From Mucilaginibacter gossypiicola (lineage in GTDB: Bacteria > Bacteroidota > Bacteroidia > Sphingobacteriales > Sphingobacteriaceae), in contig NZ_FOCL01000009.1 in NCBI RefSeq assembly GCF_900110105.1, positions 124,001 through 188,000 on the forward strand: DNA of 64,000 nt. The letters are read 5' to 3'. This document shows, piece after piece, positions 17,390 to 26,908 of the stretch (position 1 is its first letter; every line of letters starts with the position of its first letter). A program made the position numbers and the translations under genes. The notes under the pieces were generated by a model. It had not been told where the DNA came from. It saw only the letters and a program-made list of their open reading frames with translations, and made no database searches.

Positions 17390-18409
17390 ATGACCAACAG
17401 CAAGTTTTTACCATTCCTGCTCCTGTTATTCGTTTTCCCCATTGTTTCAAAAGGACAATCAACTACCACCAGTAAACTCATTTCGCCCCGCATCAGGGTG
17501 ATCATGGATAATGATTTTAGCGGCGACCCGGATGGTTTGTTTGCACTTACCCATTTGGTGCTATCTCCATCAGTTGAAGTTAGAGGCATCATCGGCTCGC
17601 ACCTGAATGCCAATGACGGTTTCGACAGATCTAAAACCCAGGCCGAGAACGCGGCAAAAAAAGCTGCCGATCTATTGGCTGTTTTAAAGATCAAAGACCA
17701 ATTTCCGGTAATAGCCGGCTCCAACACAGCCATGGTAAACGACAGCACCCCTGTAAAAAGTAAAGCTGTTGATCTGATCATTAAAGAAGCTTCGCGCACA
17801 GATACCAACTTACCTCTTTATATCCTTTGCGGTGCCGGGCTCACCGAAATTGCATCTGCGGTGCTAACCGAACCTAAAATTGCCGACAAGCTCACACTGG
17901 TATGGATTGGCGGCCCGGAATACACTGACCTTGCCCTACCCCCACCCAATTACAGTAGCCCTGAGTATAACCTCAATATCGATATCAATGCAGTAAGGGC
18001 GGTATTCAACCATTCGCAATTAAAGCTTTGGCAAATTCCGCGGGATGGGTACCGCCAGGCCATATTACCTTATTCCGAATTGCAGCTTAAAATAAAACCA
18101 CAAGGCGAAACCGGCAAATATCTGGCCGGCGTACTTGAAACGTTGATGGGCCGCCTGCAGCAATATCACCTCAACCTTGGTGAAACTTATATTTTAGGCG
18201 ATAGTCCGCTGGTGTTGCTTACCGCGCTGCAATCATCCTTTGAGGCCGATCCATCATCAAGTGAATATGTGTTAAAACCTTGTCCACTTATTAATGCACA
18301 GGGGGGCTATGATTATAATGCCCACGGTCGTAACATCCGTGTTTATCGCAGATTGGATATTAATTTGATGTTCAATGATTTTTTTGCCAAGCTGGAGCTG
18401 AATAAGTAA
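17390..18409 (+). CDS. nucleoside hydrolase-like exported protein
   Basis: 339-residue protein with a signal peptide (1-23, SKGQS) and an inosine/uridine-preferring nucleoside hydrolase fold. The N-terminal metal motif is DNDFSGDPDG, a variant of the DTDPGxDD signature; LVWIGGPEY and EYNLNIDINAVRAVF match the second metal region. Exported hydrolases of this type are common in polysaccharide-using Bacteroidota and could act on nucleosides or on glycosyl bonds of plant polymers. It is followed after 100 bases by a GH35-type glycosidase. Confidence 0.8.
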   Translation: MTNSKFLPFLLLLFVFPIVSKGQSTTTSKLISPRIRVIMDNDFSGDPDGLFALTHLVLSPSVEVRGIIGSHLNANDGFDRSKTQAENAAKKAADLLAVLKIKDQFPVIAGSNTAMVNDSTPVKSKAVDLIIKEASRTDTNLPLYILCGAGLTEIASAVLTEPKIADKLTLVWIGGPEYTDLALPPPNYSSPEYNLNIDINAVRAVFNHSQLKLWQIPRDGYRQAILPYSELQLKIKPQGETGKYLAGVLETLMGRLQQYHLNLGETYILGDSPLVLLTALQSSFEADPSSSEYVLKPCPLINAQGGYDYNAHGRNIRVYRRLDINLMFNDFFAKLELNK

Positions 18410-18509
18410 AGGCTGTAACTGGTATATTTTTAACCATAAACGGTTTATTTAGTATTACCTTAAGCGTTGTTTTGTAATTATTTTGGCCTGGCAATAAACC
18501 TTTGATACC

Positions 18510-20141
18510 ATGCTTAAAATAATTGGCAAAAAAGCTCAATACACACTCCTGCTTACTGCAATGTTTTTTGCAGGAAGCCAAACCTTTGCCCAGACTCATG
18601 ATACATCATTACCCAGGCTTATCGAAAAAAATGGCAGGCACGCGTTTTTGGTTGATGGAAAACCGTTTTTAATGCTTGGTGGCCAGGCGCATAACTCAAG
18701 CGCATGGCCGGCGTTAATGCCGGAGGTCTGGAAATCGGCAGATGCGATGCACCTTAACACGCTCGAAGTACCCCTTTACTGGGAACAGATAGAGCCCCAG
18801 GCCGGGAAGTTTGATTTTTCGCTGGTTGATATGCTGCTTACCCAAGCCAGGCAGCACAACGTGCATTTGGTGTTATTGTGGTTTGGTACCTGGAAAAACG
18901 GCAGTAACCATTACATGCCCGAATGGATGAAGCGCGACGCCGAAAAATATCCTAACATCACAGGAAAAACAGGCAAGCCAATTGATTCTCCATCACCACA
19001 TTCAAAGGCTACTTTGGATGCGGACATCAGAGCGTTTTCGGCGGTTATGCATTATTTAAAACAGGCAGACACACAACATACCGTTATCATGGTACAGGTT
19101 GAAAATGAACCCGGTTCATGGGATACCGTCCGGGACTATTCAGCTAAGGCGCAAAAATTATTTGAAGCAGATATACCTCCTGAACTGTTAAAACCAGCTA
19201 TACTAAAAACGCTGAATGTACCCGAGAACACAAAAGGCCCATGGGCCAAAGTTTTTGGCGAGAGGGCCGATGAATATTTCCAGGCCTGGTCGATAGCCCG
19301 GTTCATTGAACAAGTGGCTGCTGCAGGTAAAGCCGAATATCCATTGCCATTGTATGTGAATGTGGCGCTTCGCGATCCGCTTACCAATCCACCTGCAACC
19401 CATTATGAAAGCGGAGGTGCAACAGATAACGTGATCCCGATCTGGAAAGCTGCAGCGCCGTCTATCGATTTGCTTGCCCCTGATATTTACCTCTCCGGCA
19501 GTGAAAGGGTTTTAAAAGTGATAGACCTGTATACCCGTGCAGACAATACCCTTTTTGTACCCGAAGCAGGTTTAATTGCTGATAATGCCAAATACTTTTA
19601 TGATGTTTTGGCTCATGGTGGTATAGGGTTTTCTCCTTTCGGGATAGATAATAATGGTGATGTCTCAAACGATGATCATCTGGCCGAACGCCTTACTCCT
19701 TTTGCAGATGAATATGCCATGGCATCACCAATGATGCGGGAGCTGGCGCAATGGGCATTTGAAAATAAGATCAAAGCCGTTGTTGAACACGAGGATGGTG
19801 CGGAGCAAACCATTAACCTTGGCCCCTGGGATGCTGTTATAAAATTTGGCAGCGGCCGTGGCGGCGAACTTAAGCCTAACAAAGACCATAACGGCAAAGC
19901 CATGATAGTTACCCTTGATGAAAATAAATTTATCATGACCGGGACAAACTGCCGGATTACTTTCCACCCCGCAGGCGGCAACACCGGCAAGGCATGGCAA
20001 TACCTTAAGGCTGAAGAAGGCCAATATGATCACGGCGTCTTCAAATCGCTTCGCATCCTTAATGGCGATGAAACAGACTGGGGTGGCCCTGCAATGGGGG
20101 ATCAGCCGAGGGTGTTACGAATATCGTTGGTGGTAAGATAA
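18510..20141 (+). CDS. GH35-type beta-galactosidase (DUF5597)
   Basis: 543-residue exported glycosidase. After a signal peptide (about 1-27) comes a GH35/GH42-like TIM barrel: FLMLGGQAHNSSAWP, TLEVPLYWEQIEP, and VQVENEPGSW, where the Glu of N-E-P is the likely acid/base; PEAG near 350 is a candidate for the nucleophile Glu. The C-terminal part (about 400-540) corresponds to the DUF5597 beta domain. Members are annotated as beta-galactosidases; some act on beta-1,4-galactans or gluco-configured beta-glycans. The gene probably forms a unit with the nucleoside-hydrolase-like gene before it. Confidence 0.85.
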   Translation: MLKIIGKKAQYTLLLTAMFFAGSQTFAQTHDTSLPRLIEKNGRHAFLVDGKPFLMLGGQAHNSSAWPALMPEVWKSADAMHLNTLEVPLYWEQIEPQAGKFDFSLVDMLLTQARQHNVHLVLLWFGTWKNGSNHYMPEWMKRDAEKYPNITGKTGKPIDSPSPHSKATLDADIRAFSAVMHYLKQADTQHTVIMVQVENEPGSWDTVRDYSAKAQKLFEADIPPELLKPAILKTLNVPENTKGPWAKVFGERADEYFQAWSIARFIEQVAAAGKAEYPLPLYVNVALRDPLTNPPATHYESGGATDNVIPIWKAAAPSIDLLAPDIYLSGSERVLKVIDLYTRADNTLFVPEAGLIADNAKYFYDVLAHGGIGFSPFGIDNNGDVSNDDHLAERLTPFADEYAMASPMMRELAQWAFENKIKAVVEHEDGAEQTINLGPWDAVIKFGSGRGGELKPNKDHNGKAMIVTLDENKFIMTGTNCRITFHPAGGNTGKAWQYLKAEEGQYDHGVFKSLRILNGDETDWGGPAMGDQPRVLRISLVVR

Positions 20142-20148
20142 AATTAAT

Positions 20149-20233
20149 GTAGAGACGCATCACATGCGCCTGCCGCTGCGCAATCCTTATGTGAAACGAC
20201 CTTTAAAGGGAGACGCATGTGATGCGTCTCTAC
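20149..20233. repeat. inverted repeat, GTAGAGACGCATC family
   Basis: Perfect 20-bp inverted ends at 20149-20168 and 20214-20233 (core GTAGAGACGCATCACATGCG) around 45 bases. This is a widely dispersed intergenic repeat type in Bacteroidota. It separates the convergent glycosidase genes and may act as a bidirectional terminator. Confidence 0.7.
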
Positions 20234-20252
20234 GTTAAAATAAACGCACCTC

Positions 20253-21992
20253 CTATTTCAACTCATAAACCACCGCCTCGTACGGCATCAGGGTACCGTT
20301 TTTTGATGGCTTTTGATAATTGCCTATCAAAACGGTTGCATTGTTCAAATCCAAACCCGTTTGTGCCGAAGCTGCTTTACTGGTAAAATTCAAAAGCACC
20401 AATAGTTTTCTGCCATTCAACTCCCTGGTGTAAGCATAAGTATCGGGGTTTTGCGCATCAAGCAGGGTATACTTTCCATATACCAGCACCAGGTTATCCT
20501 TCCGGAGTTTTACTATCCGCCTAAAGTAATTTAAAATACTGTTGGCGTCTTTTTCCTGAGCTGCGGCGTTGATGTTTTTGTAATTCGGGTTTACTTTTAT
20601 CCAGGGTGTGCCGGTGGTAAATCCGGCATTAGCAGTACTGTTCCACTGAAATGGGGTACGGCCATTATCCCGGCTTTCAAAGGCTATCCGTTTTAAATAT
20701 GCCGGTAAATCTGCTCCGATATTTTTCTGCCGTTGGTATTCGTTTAGCGTTTGTACATCGCGGTAATCTTCAATTGTTGTAAAACCGGCGTTGGTCATGC
20801 CCAGCTCATCGCCATTATAATAATAGGGCGTGCCGCGCATGGTCATTAAAAAAGTAGTCAGCATTTTTGACGATACAACCCTAAATTCGGGGCTATCATT
20901 TCCGAACCGGCTTACCAACCGTGCCTGATCATGGTTGGCCAGGAATATCGACAACCAGCCTTTTGCCGCAAAAGCACTGTCCCATCTGGTAAATACCTGT
21001 TTTAAATGCGTTACGCTATAACCCTCGGGCCTGGCAATGTCTACACCTTCAAAAGCATAAGCCATGTTCAGTTCATTTCTATCGGCATCAACTAAATTAT
21101 GTCCGTCTTCAAATGTATTGCCTGCACCTTCGGCTACGCTCATTACGTTATATTTACTGAGCACTTCCCGGTTCATCTCCTGCAGATAACCATGCAAATT
21201 GCCCTGCACACCATAATATTGGGTAAAGTTTTTTTCAAACCCTTTCGGAAATGCAGGGAACGTAGTATCCTTCGCAGCAAATTGAAAAGCATCCAGCCTA
21301 AAACCGTCAATCCCTTTATCGGCCCAAAACTTCATGATACCATATACTTCTTTTCTGAGTTTTGGATTTTCCCAGTTAAGATCAGGTTGCTTGCGCGAAA
21401 AATAATGCAGATAATAAGCATTGGTAAGCGAATCATACCTCCAGGCATCGTGGTTAACATCAAATAAACTATAGCGATATGCCGGCTTACCTTTCTCGGC
21501 ATTCCACCAATGATAATATTCACGGTACGGGTTATTGCGCGAACTCCGGCTTTGTTTAAACCATTCGTGCTCGTCGCTGCTATGGTTTACTACCAGGTCC
21601 ATCACCAGTTTTATGCCACGACTGTGCATACCTTTAAGCAAAGCATCAAAATCATCCATCGTACCAAAATCCTTCATGATGTTGCGGTAATCACTTACAT
21701 CATATCCATTATCATCATTGGGTGAACTATAGATGGGATTAAGCCAAACCACATCAATGCCAAGGCTCTTGATATAATCAAGTTTTGAAATGATCCCTTT
21801 TAAATCGCCAATGCCATCTCCATCGTTGTCCTTAAAACTTCGGGGATAAACCTGGTAAACTACGGCCTCCTTCCACCATTTGCGGTCAACGGTGTCTGCT
21901 TTGCCCTGATTGCTTTGTGCTAATCCAGAAAAGGCATCAAGCATAAAAATAATGAGAGCCACAAAACGAATGTAAGGTACGTTCATGATCAT
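20253..21992 (-). CDS. GH13 alpha-glucosidase, exported
   Basis: 579-residue alpha-glucosidase of the oligo-1,6-glucosidase group of GH13, with a signal peptide (about 1-25). All conserved regions are visible: DLVVNHSSDEHEW (region I), GFRLDAFQF with the nucleophile Asp (II), SVAEGAG with the acid/base Glu (III) and FLANHDQARLV (IV), plus the start of the barrel KWWKEAVVYQVYPRSF. The substrate is probably isomaltose, maltose or related alpha-glucosides in the periplasm. Residue E follows A in region III as usual. Monocistronic. Confidence 0.93.
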   Translation of the reverse strand: MIMNVPYIRFVALIIFMLDAFSGLAQSNQGKADTVDRKWWKEAVVYQVYPRSFKDNDGDGIGDLKGIISKLDYIKSLGIDVVWLNPIYSSPNDDNGYDVSDYRNIMKDFGTMDDFDALLKGMHSRGIKLVMDLVVNHSSDEHEWFKQSRSSRNNPYREYYHWWNAEKGKPAYRYSLFDVNHDAWRYDSLTNAYYLHYFSRKQPDLNWENPKLRKEVYGIMKFWADKGIDGFRLDAFQFAAKDTTFPAFPKGFEKNFTQYYGVQGNLHGYLQEMNREVLSKYNVMSVAEGAGNTFEDGHNLVDADRNELNMAYAFEGVDIARPEGYSVTHLKQVFTRWDSAFAAKGWLSIFLANHDQARLVSRFGNDSPEFRVVSSKMLTTFLMTMRGTPYYYNGDELGMTNAGFTTIEDYRDVQTLNEYQRQKNIGADLPAYLKRIAFESRDNGRTPFQWNSTANAGFTTGTPWIKVNPNYKNINAAAQEKDANSILNYFRRIVKLRKDNLVLVYGKYTLLDAQNPDTYAYTRELNGRKLLVLLNFTSKAASAQTGLDLNNATVLIGNYQKPSKNGTLMPYEAVVYELK

Positions 21993-22224
21993 AATTGGTT
22001 AAGATTTAGCAGTACAGAACTGATTTTCTGCGATTTACAACAAGAGAACATTAAGGTAGCAATATTTAACCGGAACAAAAAAATAATGCAGCTAAATCCA
22101 TTGCCTTAATGCATTGTAAAATTTAAAGTTCAAACATTCTACAGCTTTTGGGGTTTAAAATTGAGCTAACCACATCACAATTAACAGTTAATAAATTGAA
22201 TTTTAAACATTTATATACGTTAGC

Positions 22225-23571
22225 GTGCATCACAAACCATCATATAAAATTTCTATCCTGCTTTTACAGACGGTTTTATTTATACTATTCACAGGCATCA
22301 CAATAAATGCCTGTGCCCAGGTACAGGTGCCTGCCGATTCGGTAAAGGCCGATTCACTGCGCATTAAAGAAAAAAAAGAACAACCGGCCAAGCCTACTGA
22401 TACTTTATACAAGCAATATGACTTTGGCGACCTTGTTCGTAACGTACTGCATCCAGGCCGGCCGGCCGATGCGCCAAATAAAAAATCATCGGGTATTACG
22501 GTTATACCCAACGTTGCATCTAACCCAACCATCGGGTCGCAAATTGGCATCAAGGCTGTAGCAGGTAAAAAACTGGGCACTGATCCAAATACGCTGTTAT
22601 CGGTTGCGGCTACATCGGCGTCCATTACCACTAAGGGGATTATTTACTTTTATATTAATCATAACGTATATACACCGGGTAATAAATGGAATTTTCAGGG
22701 CAATTTGGTTGCAGCCAAAACGGTTTCGCCCGATTATGGTTTGGGAATTGGCCAGGCATCAAGCGGCAGCGAAGCCGACCAGGTGCTGGCCAATCCCGAG
22801 CGTAAAGGCAGGGCACTGCATTCGCAATATTATAATATCCGGGAAAAGGTATACAAAGAGATAGATAAGGGATTGTTTTTAGGTGCAGGCGCGTCTTTTG
22901 ATATCAGGCGAAAAATTGAGGATACCAAATCAACAACTGATCTTACGCCCTACAATATTTACAGCGACCGGCATGGCTTTGCCCGTGACCATTACGCAGC
23001 TAATGGCCTGCTTTTTAACCTGCAATACACTACCCGTGATAATCAAAACCGCGCCTACCGCGGAATTTATGCAGATGCAGGCTTCCGCATTAATCAAAGC
23101 TGGATGGGTAGCTCCAAAAACGCAGTACAGTTCACTACCGATTTCAGAAAATATTTCAGCCTGTCAGAAACCAATCCCGAACATGTGGTTGCTTTCTGGA
23201 ACTGGGGTTCATACCTCATCAGCGGTAACATCCCCTATCTTGAGCTCCCCGGTACAGGCAAAGACCCGAGTTTCCGCAGCGGTCGTGGTTATGTTGTGCA
23301 ATATTTTAAAGGCACACAATACAACTACTCCGAAGTAGAATACCGTTTTCCGATACTCAGGAATAAGTTTGTAAGCGGCGTGGCATTTGCCAACTTGCAA
23401 ACAACCAATGATGAATCGGGCACTAAAATATTTCAGGTATGGCAGCCGGGTTATGGCGGTGGTTTGCGTGTGCTATTTAACAAAGCAACCCGCACCAATC
23501 TTTGCCTTGACTATGCCTTTGGCCGGTACGGATCAAAAGGGTTCTTTTTGGGATTGAATGAGGCATTTTAA
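22225..23571 (+). CDS. BamA/TamA-like outer membrane barrel
   Basis: 448-residue outer membrane protein with a GTG start, signal peptide (about 1-32) and a C-terminal barrel of the surface-antigen (D15/BamA) superfamily ending in a terminal Phe (LGLNEAF), the BAM recognition signal. Residues 35-75 are Lys/Pro-rich. Features such as YRGIYADAG, SEVEYRFPIL and GYGGGLRVLFNK fit the last strands of such barrels. No POTRA domains are visible, so it belongs with the short Bacteroidota barrels annotated as BamA/TamA family or metallophosphatase-associated barrels. Function unknown; there is no operon partner. Confidence 0.75.
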   Translation: MHHKPSYKISILLLQTVLFILFTGITINACAQVQVPADSVKADSLRIKEKKEQPAKPTDTLYKQYDFGDLVRNVLHPGRPADAPNKKSSGITVIPNVASNPTIGSQIGIKAVAGKKLGTDPNTLLSVAATSASITTKGIIYFYINHNVYTPGNKWNFQGNLVAAKTVSPDYGLGIGQASSGSEADQVLANPERKGRALHSQYYNIREKVYKEIDKGLFLGAGASFDIRRKIEDTKSTTDLTPYNIYSDRHGFARDHYAANGLLFNLQYTTRDNQNRAYRGIYADAGFRINQSWMGSSKNAVQFTTDFRKYFSLSETNPEHVVAFWNWGSYLISGNIPYLELPGTGKDPSFRSGRGYVVQYFKGTQYNYSEVEYRFPILRNKFVSGVAFANLQTTNDESGTKIFQVWQPGYGGGLRVLFNKATRTNLCLDYAFGRYGSKGFFLGLNEAF

Positions 23572-23573
23572 AA

Positions 23574-23608
23574 CAAATAGCCCTTGGTTTTTGACCAAGG
23601 GCTATTTG
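23574..23608. terminator. bidirectional terminator
   Basis: Perfect 15-bp stem (CAAATAGCCCTTGGT / ACCAAGGGCTATTTG) with a 5-base loop between convergent genes. A run of A precedes it, giving a U-run for the minus strand; both genes end within about 20 bases. Confidence 0.8.
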
Positions 23609-23623
23609 CACGCTATCAATAAA

Positions 23624-24969
23624 TTAGTTAACGGTGGTTAACTTATAAACACCATCCATCCTTACCGAAAACACTGAACCATCCTTAAGCTGATAATCTG
23701 TACCGGCGTACGATGAGCTACTAACATCAATGAGTTTCAACTCTTTGGTTTTTAAATTAAGAGTGTAATATCCGTCGATATTTGTTTGGGTGTCGAAACC
23801 AAAATATTGGTAAAAGGTTACTACGTCGTTTTTAATGTTATAGATCACCGGGAAAGAAATTGAGCGTCCGTATTTAAAATCCGACTGGTAAACAAGTGCT
23901 TTATCTTTATAAACACTAAACCCTGTAGTCAATTCGCCATTGGCAATCTTTTGCACCGAGGCAACAAAAGCGTATCCCGTTGCATCATCAATATCAATTA
24001 AGCCCGAACCATCACCAAGATTTAATGGCGTGGCGAATGAACCATTAGTTGTATTTACCACCATGCTCTTATAAAGCAGGTGACCGAATGAATATTGATC
24101 AATAGCCGTAAAATCAACATTATTTAACGAGTATTTAACTTTCGACAAGTTCGACAAATCAATAAGCGACGCGGTATTTGCACTAAAAACAGGATTGGTT
24201 ACCATAACATGATCATTAATCACACGTGAAATACGGCCATAACCCCAGGAAACAATGTCAACGAAGGTTGATTGCTTTTTATCCATATCATACCGGCCAA
24301 TACAATTGCGTCATTATCAGGATCGGTATATGCCGGCACATTTAGGGTGCTTTTATTACCGAAGGCAAGCAGCTCATGATCGGATACCGCCCTGATAGGG
24401 CTACCAGTCAAATCAAAATCCACCTTATCAACAGCAAGTGTTTGCAGGTCTATCCGGCTGGTTTGAATAACATTGTTGATATCATCCTGGATAAACATAT
24501 ACCTCCGCGATGGAGAAAGATCAAAACCCTGCGGCCCCTGGTTGTATTTTAAGGAGAGTATTTTTTGATAGTTATATTTTTTGATGTACACGTGTGTGTA
24601 AGCCGGTATCCTGTATTCATACGTTGTGTCTTTACCAGCCGATGATTGTACCCTGAAATTATAAGTTTGACCGGGCTTAAAAGCATAATTAAAAGTAGCC
24701 GAAACATAGCCCGAACCGTCATCCGTTACCGGCATAGTTGCAAGGGTTGTAGTATCTGCCTTTAATAAAATTTTTGCCGGAGTTTTATCGTCGTCTTTCA
24801 TAAAGCTCATTTTTAGCTGATTATCGGCTAATGGGATAGCTTTAAATTTGATTAAACCGGCATCTTTTACTACAGATTTTGCGCCAACAGGAAACGTTGG
24901 AAGGTTATCTTTTTTTGAACAGGCGCTGATGAACAGTACCCCTGTAATAAGGCATAGGTATTTTTTCAT
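23624..24969 (-). pseudogene. frameshifted lipoprotein gene
   Basis: Two overlapping frames (24969-24220 and 24286-23624) together make one protein of about 448 residues. The first starts MKKYLCLITGVLFISACSKK (lipobox ISAC) and contains an Ig-like region followed by RYMFIQDDINN and LAFGNKST, blades of a beta-propeller; the second continues with YDMDKKQSTFVDIVSWG and more blades to the end. The shift lies near 24290-24302 and one base appears to be missing. No slippery heptamer is visible, so it is a broken gene or a sequencing error, not programmed frameshifting. The intact product would be a surface or periplasmic propeller lipoprotein of unknown role. Confidence 0.75.
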
Positions 24970-25209
24970 AAAAATAAACAGTTATACTCAAAAATATTAA
25001 CATAAAAAACAATCATTATTAACCAATTATTAAATTTTTGTTTTTTTATGTATTCTTTTTCGATACCTTAATAGCTATAATACATTGCGGTTTAACTTCT
25101 TGCAAACAAAATTGTATAACAAACCAGCCTGTGTGAACCGATTATTATATTTAATTTTATAAAGAACAGCTCCAAACGCATCACCTAACCATATTAACAA
25201 ACAAGAAGC

Positions 25210-25956
25210 ATGGCCAAAAAGAAAGCAGCAGACAAAGATGCCCCATGGAAAAGCCTGCAATTAAAACTGGGCGTAATCACTGTTATCCTGGGTTTGCTAA
25301 CTACCGGATATAATTTACTAAAAAAGAGTCCGTCCCCACCTGTAAACCCCGATCTTAAGGCTAAGCTGGAAATCTCATACATCAGCATGACCAGTGATAT
25401 TTATGCAACGGCCGGGAGTGATAGTGCCGCCCGGAAAAAGAATGCCTTCTATTTGGATTATCCTATTTTAACCAACGAAATATCTGACAATAAACTTCAA
25501 AAAACAGATCAGCTATTTAGTGATACCGCAGCTGCCGATTTCGATTTGTTTGTTACCTGCCTTATGATCCAGAACAAGGGCAAAGGCGACGCATCAAATA
25601 TCGAACTTGATTTGAGCAAGCTTAATATCAAAGAACCACTCACCATTACAGAAGATAATCAAACCCAAAATGATTATGACAGCCAGATCAGGGCCAAATC
25701 CCCGGCGGTAAAACAGGTTATACAATTACCTTCAACCCTTTCAACAGGGCAGGGTATTTTAATTCCGTTGTTTATTAGCTATGATAAACCAAGCCCAACT
25801 AACACCAACAGGCAGTGGAAAATTGAGTCGAAAACTATTTTCCTGCCGGATAATATCCGGTTCGCCGAACCAGCAGATACCGCCCGGCAATCATTAAAGA
25901 TCAGAAAAATGTTAAGCCCGGTACGCTTAGCCGAAGGTGTACAGGGACGCGGATAG
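25210..25956 (+). CDS. membrane-anchored protein, unknown (copy 1)
   Basis: 248 residues: a Lys-rich cytoplasmic start, one membrane helix (about 17-35), then a periplasmic domain of about 210 residues. It shares with the next gene's product the pattern [FL]-x-x-x-x-[LM]-I-x-x-x-GKG-x-[AS]-x-x-[IV]-x-L-[DE] (CLMIQNKGKGDASNIELD here) and the string LIPLFIS. The genes are 15 bases apart and probably arose by duplication. I do not recognise a family; the fold may be an Ig-like or jelly-roll beta domain. Confidence 0.7.
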   Translation: MAKKKAADKDAPWKSLQLKLGVITVILGLLTTGYNLLKKSPSPPVNPDLKAKLEISYISMTSDIYATAGSDSAARKKNAFYLDYPILTNEISDNKLQKTDQLFSDTAAADFDLFVTCLMIQNKGKGDASNIELDLSKLNIKEPLTITEDNQTQNDYDSQIRAKSPAVKQVIQLPSTLSTGQGILIPLFISYDKPSPTNTNRQWKIESKTIFLPDNIRFAEPADTARQSLKIRKMLSPVRLAEGVQGRG

Positions 25957-25971
25957 TTTGAAATATGAACG

Positions 25972-26766
25972 ATGGAAAACAACGAAACACAATCAAATAA
26001 AAATAGCCTGGCCATTGTACTCATGGTTATTGGCTGCATTTTGATAGCCGGCAATATCTATTTCTTTATCAACCGTCAACAGCATAACAGCATACAAAAA
26101 CAACAGCTTGATAGCCTTGCCAAACAATTAGATACCGCCAGTGCAAAATTTGAGATTGGTTATGGCGAAATGAGCATAGCCTCGTATAATAAAATGAAGG
26201 CAGAAACGGAACAAATGGACGGCAATCCATTGGTTTACCCGGTGATGAAGAACGAAATTGATAATCTTATAACTACCAATACCTATCATCCCGATTATGG
26301 ATTACCAAGTACTTACTTACAAGATTTTACTACCTTATACAAACAAAATAAATTAAAGCTTTCGGGCAGATCGGTAGCCTGTTTAATAGTTAAACAAGCC
26401 GGTAAAGGCAAAGCCCAATCGGTAAAACTTGATATTAACCATTTGAAATTGGATGAGGTAAGCGAAATGTACGATCCTACCGATATCAATAAATTTGAAA
26501 ATCCTGAAAACGCCGGCAAGCCGCCTCATAAAACCCAGATGCAGCTGGATCTCGGTGTTATGGATACCGGTAGCGCGTGGCTTATTCCACTTTATATTAG
26601 CGAAGGTTTCAGAAGGGTAACAGGCGACGGAGACCCATCCATGTGGTTTGTTACCGGCGGGCCAATACTTGTGCCGGTTAGTTTAAGTTACATTAATAAA
26701 GATAAAACCAGCAAAGAGATCCCGTTAAGAAATGTACTTGATCGCCCTATAGAGATACTGGATTAA
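25972..26766 (+). CDS. membrane-anchored protein, unknown (copy 2)
   Basis: 264 residues with a membrane helix near 13-32 and a periplasmic domain paralogous to the upstream protein: CLIVKQAGKGKAQSVKLDIN, LIPLYISE and YPVMKNEIDNLIT against YPILTNEISDNKLQ. It has a longer linker before the domain. Both may be parts of one envelope complex. The start ATG at 25972 follows the first gene's stop closely, indicating cotranscription. No catalytic motifs are visible. Confidence 0.7.
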   Translation: MENNETQSNKNSLAIVLMVIGCILIAGNIYFFINRQQHNSIQKQQLDSLAKQLDTASAKFEIGYGEMSIASYNKMKAETEQMDGNPLVYPVMKNEIDNLITTNTYHPDYGLPSTYLQDFTTLYKQNKLKLSGRSVACLIVKQAGKGKAQSVKLDINHLKLDEVSEMYDPTDINKFENPENAGKPPHKTQMQLDLGVMDTGSAWLIPLYISEGFRRVTGDGDPSMWFVTGGPILVPVSLSYINKDKTSKEIPLRNVLDRPIEILD

Positions 26767-26828
26767 AACCGCTTTGCCTCCCTTATTTATAAACTCATAT
26801 GGGTATTTTCCCAAAAACGAACAAACTC

Positions 26829-26880
26829 CTAATAAATTAGTACAAATACTAATAAATTAGTTGCATTACTAATTTATTAG
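26829..26880. promoter_or_regulatory. three BlaI-type operators
   Basis: Three copies of the palindrome CTAAT-AA/TT-ATTAG at 26829-26840, 26849-26860 and 26869-26880. Their starts are exactly 20 bases apart, so they lie on nearly the same face of the helix. The third overlaps the promoter spacer. BlaI/MecI repressors bind dyads of this AT-rich type, and the gene for such a repressor begins 29 bases downstream, so autorepression is the natural reading. Confidence 0.8.
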
Positions 26881-26891
26881 TATTAAGTTTG
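26861..26891 (+). promoter_or_regulatory. promoter of the BlaI-BlaR1 operon
   Basis: TAAGTTTG at 26884-26891 with TTG at 26861-26863 and a 20-base spacer; the third operator sits between the two elements. Transcription would begin near 26897. Confidence 0.6.
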
Positions 26892-26908
26892 TTTATATCA
26901 CTAAACCA

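Noticed and set aside
17390..23571. Complete polysaccharide utilisation locus
   Set aside because: Glycosidases are present but no SusC/SusD pair, so it is not a canonical PUL within the window.
24220..24290. Programmed -1 frameshift in the lipoprotein gene
   Set aside because: No slippery heptamer or downstream structure was seen; simple mutation or error is more likely.
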